Assembly: GCA_964036155.1 (NCBI GenBank)
Contig: OZ038422.1
Span: 8,641,201 to 8,705,200 of the forward strand
Source: Diploscapter coronatus
Taxonomy: Eukaryota > Nematoda > Chromadorea > Rhabditida > Rhabditidae
Direction of reading: 5' to 3'
Length of the DNA stretch: 64,000 nt
Below the pieces are notes generated by a model. That model was given only the letters and a program-made list of their open reading frames with translations. It did no database searches and was not told the origin of the DNA. The position numbers and the translations under genes were made by a program. Each line of letters opens with the position of its first letter. The stretch's first letter is position 1. Below, one piece after another: positions 34,901 through 45,898 of the stretch.

Positions 34901-37880
34901 TGTCTCTGTCACATTCGTCGTTTCTCCTTCGTGTGTGTTTCTTTATATTCACATGCACATAATGCTCGCAATATTAGCTGCAATATACGAGACAAATCTA
35001 AAGAATTATAGTACTTTTTCTCCTCACTTTTCCGTACTATTTCTCGATTTTTTCTTTCGGCCGCTTTTATCTCTATAAATTGCACTCTTATCTGTAATCT
35101 CCGTATTTTCCCGTCTTCTTTTTCTGTCTGTACTATAATCGCTGCGAAATCGACTTTCCAAAATACGCACTCCGCCTAAATATTCGAAGCATTTCATTTT
35201 TCTAGTTTACTTTTCGAGGCTATTCATTCGATCTTCGCGAAAAATAACTCGATTTTTTGGTTTCTTATGTAATTTACTGAGTTGATCACCACACTATTTG
35301 AAAATTTACCAAATAATATTGGGATAGAGAAGAGAAAAAAGTGAAATTTTTAAATGGTGGCGGTTTAGGTCGTGAATTATTTAAGAGGCCATATTTTTCA
35401 ATTTTTACAGTATTCGATTTCAGATCTTGTGAATTGAGAATGGGACATCTGCTGTTATTTTCGCTTCCAACTCGGATGTAAGCCGCATTTGTGTGGCCGT
35501 CACATTCACATGGATGAACCATTTCTTCAACTACAGTATCCTACTAATCGCGTCAAGTGGAAAGGACCTTTGAGGTAGATCATTATTTTGCAAATTTTTT
35601 TTTTTTTTAATATTTTCCTACTGAAGTTATCGACGGCGACTTAGTACATTTTGAAAACATGATATCGAGATTCGGTATTTCTTGCTCCCAATTTCTCAAA
35701 AGGTACAATGCCATCAAAAATGCATTTCCTGTATTCGAAATCTGAAAATATCCGTTCGGATTTGTGTTTCTGACTCACCTCTCCATCCTCCATCTTCATC
35801 ATTCACCTGTTCGCATTTAAGATTGAGCATTTCTCGCAGTTTTTGCCTATGCATTCCCCATTCATTGTGCTGCATAATTTGTCAAAGGTCTTTGCTGCTC
35901 GTTTTTCCTCCTTCATTCAGAAGGCCCAACCTATTTTCTCCCCGTTTCCTGCCGCGCCCGCTTTTGAATTTTGAATTTTCATGAATTCGAAAGGCATTCG
36001 GGAATTTCTTCGGTTCACGAATAAAAATAGACGCCCTGAATCGAATCACATAGAACAGATTATGAATGTTTTGAATTTGATCACCGCCATTTGCGATTTC
36101 CATTGTGCTATGAAAATATTTTCATTATTCGCGGGGTCGTCGATATAGGAAAAGAATGCGGGACAATGAGTCAAATTCTTGAAATATCACCTCGTGCAGC
36201 GCAAACCGGAGGGCGGATTATTCAAACATGCCACAAGTCATTCAAATCGTCACGCGTAATTTTCACACTCGAATGATCGAGTGATTTTATCACCCTTTGT
36301 TCCTTCTTGACTCTGCCTCCTTCCTGTCTTTCTTGATCTGCTCGAGTCAGAGACGCAGAATCGTCGATATCATAGAACAATTCGGCTGTGTTTGCACTGC
36401 GAATTTACAGTTCTAATTCGTGAATTTGCTCGAAAGGCCAAGGCATTAGGGCTATTCGCCGATGTTCTGACAGAATTTCAAGCGGCTTATTTTGCCAAAA
36501 ATCGAGGGAAAGAGGGAATTCATGTCGTTTCTCTTATGTTCACGTATCTTCAAAATAGGTGTGGGTCAGATTTGGATTTTGAAAAGTCTAACCCAGTTTC
36601 AAAAATCTTTAAAAGTAAAAAAATTTTGAAATTTATTTTTTTAGGATCGCACCGCTCCAGCCTCCAATTTCTTCCCGCTGCCGCCCCGCAGTTCGGTTCG
36701 ACATTCACAAGATTAATTTATTCTTCATTTGCCTAATACTTCAATGGATTTCACACGTGTCAGCTGACTATCATGAGGTAGGCTAATTTTATTATTTTTC
36801 TTTCAAAATTATCCTTTAATGCAAAAGTTACATGCAATTATCCTTGTTTTCCATACTACAGCAATTATTTCGTTTTTCTTCCAAAAAATGAGCAATTTTC
36901 TCAATTTATTCGCCCGCTTCATCCGGCCGATCTAAAAGTTCAATTGAAAATTTCCGAACTCTGGCTTGTTGATCTCTTCTTCCTGTCTCTTTATCAGAGC
37001 AGGATTATTTGGTCAACGTATTCTTTCAACGAAACTCGAGGTTCATGATAAAAACGCGCATTTTTATCGTTAAAGTTTGAACTTTCTGGATTTTTTCATA
37101 GAATCTCGAAATAAGGCAGTTCGAAAATATCTTCTCGTTCGAATGTACATTTCCCTAGGGCTTCATTAGGTAACAAAGAAGAGACGGAGAACGCCTGCGG
37201 TGATGTCCTTTCTGAAAGGAATGGGGGGATATTGAGGAGAAGAGGAAATTTATGAGAGGAGAGCAGAAAAGAGACAGCTCTGTGGCTGTGTGCACGCGCG
37301 TGTCTCGTATATTTCCTCTCTATCTTCCCGCAATTCTTCCCCTTCTTAATTAAAATCCCCTCTCCTCCAGTTCAAGGCAGCTCTAGCTCACGCACAAACA
37401 GCAGGGGATATCGCGAAACGATCCGATAGATGATCGAGATTTGAAACGCAAACAAATCGGAAAAAGCACGATCCAAATAAGCGCGAGAATCAGAGATCGA
37501 ATACCGTGAATTTGACGATAATCTTGGGATTTGATTGCAATATCTTTTTGAAAGTGCACTTTCGTTTAGATTATTGGAGGATTATGTCAAAAACATTCGG
37601 TTTTGTGAGATAAGCATTTTCATGCACTTCACTAAATTAGTGAATTTGGGAAGCAATATGTAACTTCTGCATCAAAAAAGTTTATGGTGGACAAAATAGC
37701 ACTTTTCATACAATTTGATTCTCCTTGATCAGTTTCTAATAAGAAAAATCAAGTCATTTTGAAAATTTGAATTTTTGTATAGAATGAAAGTTGTAACTTT
37801 TGAATTAGCATAATGAAAAAGGTCATAATTTCTCCTCACTAGCAGATCTTTTTTTTATCATTTCCATAGATCAAACCCAG

Positions 37881-40800
37881 ATGGAAAGAATCAAAGGGTG
37901 TAAAAAGCTGGCATTTCTGATAATGGCGCATAAAATGCTCGTTAATTTCCAGGCGACGTCAGTCTCGTCCCTGGCGTCAGCAATTCGCAAATCGTACACG
38001 AACGAGTGGGCGGTGCTAATCGAGGGCGGCACAGATCAGGACGCCAAGCTGATGGCCAACAAATACGGATATACTTATATGGGTCGAGTGAGTTTTTAGT
38101 TTATTTATTCGAAAAATACTGGATCACATTCTCAATAAGGTCTTGAAATTAGACCAACCTTCTCACTGTTCCCAATAAGAGTTTGAAATATAGCGTTATA
38201 ATCAGAGAATACTTATTTCGAAACTTTCAATAACTCATTGAATGACCCAAAAATAAAATTTCGCTTCAAAATACGACTTAACCCAAAAAGAGTATCTAGC
38301 CCAGCCAAATCGCCATTTCCACTTTGTTTGCTTACCGATGCTCTATCTAAATTTCAATTCTTGCTAAGTAAAACACTCGTTAGCGAGCGAACAACTTCTA
38401 AGCGTTTTTCCTACCTATTTTTGCTTAGTCTGATTTGTACAAATATTTGCCTTTGTCATACAAAACTATCACATTTCTCTCAATTCTCAATTTTCTACAC
38501 GATTTCTCGCCCCAGCCTTTGTTGTGCATATTTCTATGCATTTCGAGTCTAATCTCAAGAAAGTGAAAAGCGTCTCGATTTGCTGTATTTCTTTATGTCT
38601 GTGCCTCTGTGCCATTATGCATACGTGAATATATGTTTCTCAAAGTGACGAAGACAGCTACGTTTCATTGTCAGACAGACAGAGCAGCTCGATTTCGTAC
38701 TTTCCTCTCCATCTTTATTTTGACAAATGCATTAGAATACATCGAAATTTTCCCGTATCATTCCTGATTTTGACGGGAGAGAAAATTTGGGACTTTGCCC
38801 TTCATCTTTTCACCATTCTGCTACCGACAAAATGCAAAGGAAAAGGAAGGAAGAGGTGGGGTCAGCACGACGCACAAATTCGCATTTCGTATGCAAAAGT
38901 GCACGCATAAATCGGATTAGAGCCGGCCTCTCACGGGCTCAAGAAATGCGCGGACAGGGGAGGGCGCGAGGACGAATTCTCGTACTGGCACAGGGCTTTT
39001 TGCATACAGGGAGAGAATATACCAAGCATAACTTCAAACTCTAGCTGCACTGTAAATTAAAACGAGTTTGTGAACAAAGTGGCAGTGTAAGATGCAGAGT
39101 CGAGGTGAAATTGGTGGAAAAATAACATAGCTTTTTCTCGAAACTCTGTTTCATTATGCCAAGTTTTCAGATTCGGAATTGAAGATGAATTTAGTTTTTT
39201 ATTCATTATCAAATATCTAGCGATTTATTTTGAATAATAGCCAAAAATGAAGGATGAATTATTCTAGCCCATTTTCTGAGGACATTTTTTCATAAAATGA
39301 TGAATTTTCGGATAAATTTTTAGCAGACTCAGGAAGATTAATTTCCTACGAAAATGTGATATTCCGTGCAGTTTTTAGATATAGCGCGGAGATGAAAATA
39401 AATGAAGACTCTGGAGGTCGTAAACAAGAAAATCTCTCATATTTAGCCAAGATTAGGAAATATCCGAATTACATCTACGAAATGATATGAAAGTGAAGAT
39501 CAATTTTTCAACAAAAATACAAAAATCACTAGGTTAAACAGTGAATTGCACAGTTCGATTTTCAGATAATTCCGGGTGAAGAATATTTTCTATTTCGCAA
39601 CGTGCAACAAAGGCCGCGTTCAACGCGAAAAGCAAGGAGCCTGCAGTTGAATGCGCTACAACACGAATCACGGGTAAGCCGAAGGTTTTATGCATTTTTA
39701 TGAGAAAAATCATGAGCTGAGATTTTGACGATTTCGTTTCATTGCATTGCCTATAAAACTGATTCATAAATTAATCCGAAATGCTCCATCTTTTACTTTC
39801 AATAAAGTACATGACTAAATGCAAGGGACGATATTACAAAAATATCCATGCCTGGAATTATTTTTTTCCAATTCAGGTAATATGGATCGAGCAGCAAGTG
39901 GCTCGAAAACGAGTAAAACGGGATTTCCAAAAAATACATCGCAGCAAGAGGCATTCGGTTAGAAGAATATTGCTTTTCAAGACAATAAATTGAGGATTCA
40001 GGAGAATGACATCGAGTTTGACAGCGAAGAAATGTCGCAGGTGTCTCGGTCGCGAACAAACCGAAGACAGCCGGATCCGAACGATCCACTCTGGACTGAT
40101 ATGTGGTACTTGGTGGGTTCTATCTCTTTTCTTCAATAAAAGCTGGAGTTTATTAGAAAGTTGAGATTCCTTTTCTTCTTTATGAAAACTTTCGGAAGAA
40201 AAACTCCAAGCTTCCGAGAGGCCAAAAATTTATTATAAGAATTATATGTTCCTTCTTAAAAATAATCACAAGAGTGAAGTTGACAATTTAAGAATCGAGC
40301 CGACAGCTCTGATTCTCACGGGCAGAGAAAGATGGATCACAACGTGAAGGAGGCCTGGGATTTGGGGTACACAGGCAAAGGCATCGTCGTCACTATTCTC
40401 GACGACGGGCTGGAGAGGACGCATCCCGACATTCTGCCTAATTATGTAAGAATTTGTAAAGTTCAAAAATGACCTAATTTGAAATGCTTTCTTTCCCAGA
40501 CTATGGTCCCTTCAAAATTGAATGATTTTAGGATCCCCGAGCTTCATACGACGTGAACGATCGTGATGACGACCCCATGCCTCGGTACGAGTATTCCGAT
40601 GAGAATCGACATGGAACAAGGTAATTTTTACAGAACGAACTCGTAGATAGTGAAATAATTGCAGATGTGCCGGAGAAGTAGCAGCGATCTTCAACAACAG
40701 TCTGTGCATCGTGGGAATCGCGTACAACGCGAATATCGGAGGAATCAGAATGCTGGACGGCGATGTGACTGATGCGGTCGAGGCTGCGTCGCTCGGGCAT

Positions 40801-43347
40801 AACTCGGACTATGTCGATATTTACAGGTAGATCATTTTAGTTTTAGGTTGATAGCTAATTGATACTGTCATACATTTATCTAATAGCAGGGTCGTTGACA
40901 TTTGAAAGTTTTAGACTGCGCTAAAAGTTAGTTCAACAGTCCTTCATTGCAGTGTGATTTTTCACCAGCACTGTAATGTCAATAATCCTAGTTGGAAAAG
41001 AGATTCTATACTTTTGTTACAATATACAAAATTTCTGAAGACATCGATTCACCAAAAATTTATTTCAGTGCTTCATGGGGGCCAGACGATGATGGTCGAA
41101 CAGTGGACGGACCAGCCAAACTGACGAAGAATGCATTCGAAAGGGGCATTCGAGAAGGTCGAGGCGGCAGAGGCTCTGTCTTCATTTGGGCATCTGGAAA
41201 TGGAGGCAAAGATGCGGATTCCTGCAATTGTGATGGATACACCAACAGGTAAGCATTATTCAAAGTTAATTTTATTTGTTCCCTTCGAAAATTTGATTTC
41301 AAAGCGTTCTGCATGATTTTCTAGTCTGTAAGGTGGGGTATAATATTGAAAGAAATAGCATATAATATTATTCATTTTCACTACCTTCAATTAGTAAAAT
41401 ATCCTAATTTTTAGGCTATTGAAACCTCGCATAATGATTCTATTATTTTATTTTTATCATATTTTCAGCATCTACACTCTGTCCATCTCGTCTGCCACTG
41501 AAAACGGCAACATTCCTTGGTATTCCGAGGCCTGCAGCAGCACTCTCGCAACGACGTATTCTTCTGGCGCGACTGGGGAGAAGATGATTGTAAGCGTAAA
41601 GCATACAACAAAAAGGGAAACGAGAATTAATTTTCAGGTGACAACCGACTTGCATCACGCGTGCACGAGCATGCACACAGGCACAAGCGCATCTGCTCCT
41701 TTGGCCGCCGGAATCGTTGCTCTCTCTCTGGAAGCTAATCCTTCACTCACTTGGAGAGATCTACAGGTAAACGTTCTTGAAAAGATAAGCTCAGGTTTCC
41801 GAACAGATTAACATTCTGGTTTGTTGAAATAGTCGTAGTTTTGAAGAGGAAACTTTTAAAACCAAAAAAAAATCTCAAAGAAAACCCGAATACATTTATT
41901 GCGAAAGTTGAGATGATTTTTTCTGTTCTTCATATTTTCGCTTCAGCACATCGTAATCCGTACCGCCAAACCGATTCATCTGCGCGCAGGCGACTGGGTG
42001 ACGAACGGAGTTGGAAAGAATGTCTCCCATTCATTCGGTTATGGTCTGATGGATGCAGGAGCGATGGTTCGGCTGGCCAGAAACTGGACGAATGTTCTGC
42101 CGCAACGACGATGCAGACAGCACTACCCCAGCAGATTCAAGTATGGGCTTTATGATTATTCTGAGGTTTCATTCCAAGATGAAGATGACTTTCTCGGAAA
42201 TTCAGTTATATTGAGGAGAAAACAGACCTAGGGAAGAGTTAAGGGCAGGATGGTCGTGCGTCCTACCTCCTATGATGTTTCCTTCACAATTTAGAGTTTT
42301 CAAAAATCTTCCTCATTCGTAATGAAGTCATGGCTTAAATTTTGCTCCTCGGTCTACCCCACGCATACTTTTGAACCTGTCTCAAATGCTCACTAGAGTT
42401 GGAGAAGAAACAATGTTGATGAAACGAAAGATTAGTGAACTTCCAAAAATTCGAAAAAAAAAACTCTTGTACTTCTTTTTTCATGTTATGTTCCAACTTG
42501 CAATATTCTCGAAGTTTCACTTTCAGAGCGATTCCTCACGGCAACCGTCTGCAACTCCAACTGTACACGGATGGCTGTGCGAATTCTCCGGACGAGAATG
42601 TTGCCTATCTCGAGCACGTCCAAGCGATCATCACTCTGAAGGCACCCAAGCGAGGAGACATTCAGATATATCTCACGTCTCCTGCAGGTACAATAAGAGA
42701 ATTGATGGGTTGGAGAATAACTATTGTTTCAGGCACAAAGTCGACCCTTCTGACAAAACGAGCCAGAGACACGAGCAGAGCCGGATTCACAGACTGGGCC
42801 TTCATGACCACACACAATTGGGGAGAGAAGTCCGCGGGATTGTGGACGCTCGAGATCGACAATGCGGGCTGGGATGGTAGGTCTTTGAAGCAATCTTTAA
42901 ATGCATAAGTTCATTAGATTTTTTCTTTCAATAGGATGAAATGTTTTGTTTGTTTGTTTTTTTCGAATTCGACTCATTCTGCAAGGAATGCCGAACCTCC
43001 TGTAAAATTCATCAGCGCTTGTAGTTTTGCTTATTTTACAACTGATGGTTGAGGTAGACTAGTGCTAATGAAAATTACAGAAAGTCGAAATGATAACGTG
43101 CAGAAGTCTGAATGTGCAAAATTAAATTTAAAAGTTACTTTCAGATGCCGAACTAGTCAAATGGGATCTAGTGATGTACGGCACGGACTCAGAGACGACA
43201 GAGACAGGCGCGCTGCGCACTGCTCCTCTCACAGCCCGCTCCATCCACGATGCTCGTCGTGCAGGCTCCGCTCCCTCGGACTCTGCCCACTTGTTGTCTG
43301 CCCTTCTGCTCCTCCTCACCACTGCATTCATTCGACACTTCCAATAA
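37881..43347 (+). CDS. Furin/kexin-type proprotein convertase (kpc-1/bli-4-like)
   Basis: Calcium-dependent serine endoprotease of the secretory pathway that cuts precursors after basic motifs. Exons: up to 38087, 39566-39673, 39877-39957, 40002-40112, 40293-40445, 40532-40620, 40665-40826, 41069-41248, 41469-41589, 41638-41766, 41947-42140, 42527-42687, 42733-42876 and 43145-43347; all phases agree, giving 656 residues from 37953. The prodomain ([10 protein letters not shown]...YGYTYMG) ends in ARKRVKRD, the autocleavage site. Catalytic Asp is in [13 protein letters not shown], His in NRHGTRCAGE, oxyanion Asn in ASGNGG and Ser in [13 protein letters not shown]. The P domain follows ([15 protein letters not shown]). 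The C-terminus ends in [16 protein letters not shown]: a short hydrophobic tail without a Cys-rich region. The start is uncertain: an in-frame ATG at 37881 offers only a weak signal peptide, and a consensus acceptor at 37952 allows an upstream signal exon. Confidence 0.92.
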
Positions 43348-45898
43348 TCCGTCCATTTCGACTGCTCACATTCAAGCAAAAGAGCAACTGGGTAAATCCT
43401 CCACAAACTATGCGATATGAGCAAATTTAGCCTAGATTCCCCCTTTTCCTTTCATTTTCCTGCAGAGGCCTTATCTCCTTTCCTTTCTCAGAGTCTATTC
43501 TTTCTAGCCTTCGCTTTTCACCGTTCTTCATTTAGTTTCTTTCCCTTTATTTACCTAAAATGTTGTATATTCGTTCCAGCACAGATATAGCAATTCGGGT
43601 GTCGACTCAGAAACTGTTCCAAAATGCTATGACATATTTCCAGTCGGCAATGTTTCTCTATGCCTGAGCATTGTGAGGCTCTGCCAGTCGGTGTCTGTCG
43701 TCTTTTATCCGAATGCTATATCTGCCACCGTACAAACCCTCCTCCTATCAATCATTCTCATTCATCACGATGATGCAAAATAGACATTTGACACTCCATT
43801 TATCAATTTTATGATGCAAATCCATGGATCTCGTGTTTCATACTGTAATAATTGCAGGCAGAAACTAACTGTTCTAATGGAATTTATCCGAAAAGAAAGT
43901 TTCTGCCTGTCCTAATGAAAATTATGCAATTCTGCTGCCCGTTTTATCATTTCATATTCTCTGCTACATGCATTCCTTTATTATTCACGTTATTGCTTGG
44001 TTTTTCCACCAATTTTTGTTCAATTTTAATTTATCGCAATTTTCTCGGATTCCCAATTTTGTGATGCAAACCCGTTCACTTTACTCCGTCAACTTTTATA
44101 CTGATATTTGTGACTTTGATATTTGAAGTTTCTGTCAGAATTGCCACGATTAAACGTCTATTCTGACAAAAATTTCAAAGGTTTTTCGTAGATATTGAAC
44201 TTATGACGAAGTTTCGTTCTAGTCCGACACAAAACTTACAATCAGACCGAATGAGAGCTTTACTCCTCAATTCTACAATTCTCTTTGCAAATTGTCCACC
44301 ATTTTATCAACGTGCAAATTTAATGATTTTTAATTAAAACTTTTATTATTGCAAATTTGTCTAGTTTCTTTTGAATAAAATAAAAGGATAAAGATTTAAT
44401 GAAATCTTGTCTCTGAATTAATATCGTTTGAATTGTGGATTTCTTACCAGATTGAAAGGGAATTTGATATGATAAGGAAGGACGCACTCTGATAAGAAAT
44501 CAACTTCAGGCAGATAGCTGAGGAAGGCAAATTGCAATTCTACAAGTTGCTCTTCATGTCATCCCGTGCCATGAACTCCAAAATGTCGATCCAATTTAAT
44601 ACTGCTACCATCAAAGAACTTTAATGGTGTTCTGATTTCTACGTAACATATCGCGACTAAAAACGATAAGGAACGGATAACCGAAACGATTATATCCAAG
44701 ACTTGGCCTAATTCATAAATCATACAGTTTTTATATTCTCTATTTTGACAAGAAGATATCACAGATTGCGTGGAATGGTAACAGAATAACAATCAAAAGC
44801 GGAATACGAGAAATTATGCAACTTCTAGAGTCTATTTCTATCTAAAGATTGCCAAGTGGTAATTCTGAAAAATCTAGATTTGATAAAATTTTCACAACTC
44901 AACAATATTCATAGTTCAACCTAATTGCATACAAATCTAGAAACCAGAAATAAAATGAAAGATATGACTAGAGCCCCCAAGCAGATATGCCGAATTTATG
45001 TTTCGGACAAAATTTTTGTGCAGAAATGTCACCAGGGATGTGAATAAGATTTTCATGAAGAAAAAATAAACTTTAAATTTTTCTAGGCTTAAAAAATTGC
45101 AAAAATCCATCACTCAAAATAAACTCATTTTCACAAATGAAATATCGCTTATGTGCGGCTGTTTTGTTTTAATTTTTTTGCACAGAACCATGTTATCAAA
45201 GTTGTCGTCGATCTAGACTGGGCTTTTTTGAGACATTTTGGGTTGAAGGGTACTTCCTTCCAAAATTTTCTGCTTCAAACTACCACGTTTCTATCACAAA
45301 CGCACTTTTTCCAGAGGAGCGAAGCTTGGGGACTCTAGATATGACACATTTGCATCGCTGAATTCACGAATGTTCAACAAACCTAAACAAGACTTTGACT
45401 AAAATAGAAGGCTTGTTGAAAATCAAATATTTGTTTGAAAGCATTGAATTTTGTCGGAATTTTGTCAGGTAGAAAGTTATTCAGACTATGTCCGGCTATG
45501 GAGTGAATTATTATAAAATGACTATTCATAAGTTTATTTCGTTCACGTCGAATTCTGGATATTCTTCATCTTCTTTTCAACTTTATCTGTTTCTGCCTAA
45601 ATTTATAAGAATCATTTAGTTGTCATTTGAATTAATCGGTGTACCTGTAAATGATTGATCTCTTCAAATAGCCTTATTGGGTCATCGGCAGAAGGTCTTC
45701 GTAATTGCAGTTTTTCATTACTGTTCTAAAATCGTATCTTTAGAAAGAAAAGTTATAATTTCTATTTACATTTGCATTGAAATTTGAGCAAAATGAATAA
45801 GCGTTTATAAAACTATTTTATAATATTTTCATCGTAATCGTCGCTAAATATATGTTGCTATCCATGTTTGAATGAACTGGAGTAATTATTTTATATTT
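43348..45898. other. Convergent intergenic region, 3' ends of two genes
   Basis: This lies between the convertase stop and the TSP1-gene stop. The first several hundred bases are a T/C-rich likely 3' UTR; a plus-strand AATAAA occurs at 44374-44379. A 77-codon minus-strand frame at 44559-44792 is not supported by neighbouring splice sites or similarity I recognise. No other gene is seen. Confidence 0.35.

Larger units (their letters stand above)
22600..37880 (+). other. About 15 kb without a recognisable gene, pyrimidine-rich on the plus strand
   Basis: Plus-strand reading frames here are short and biased to Phe, Ser, Leu, Ile and Pro, as expected from C+T-rich noncoding DNA; minus-strand frames are the matching Lys/Glu/Arg shadows. 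The bias, continuing up to the convertase gene on the same strand, fits a long 5' intron or upstream regulatory region of that gene. It contains CT/TTC microsatellites (for example near 33100 and 33655), two hairpins (29726-29793, 31873-31957) and scattered agagacgcag words. Small alternative first exons could be hidden here. Confidence 0.4.

Noticed and set aside
36640..36780. Possible 5' UTR exon ending ATGAG|gtaggc upstream of the convertase
   Set aside because: Joining it to the exon at 37953 puts the prodomain out of frame, and the other ATG in it opens only a very short frame; not supported as the coding first exon.
44559..44792. 77-codon minus-strand frame with hydrophobic stretches
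   Set aside because: It is A+T-rich, isolated, and without splice or homology support between two convergent gene ends.
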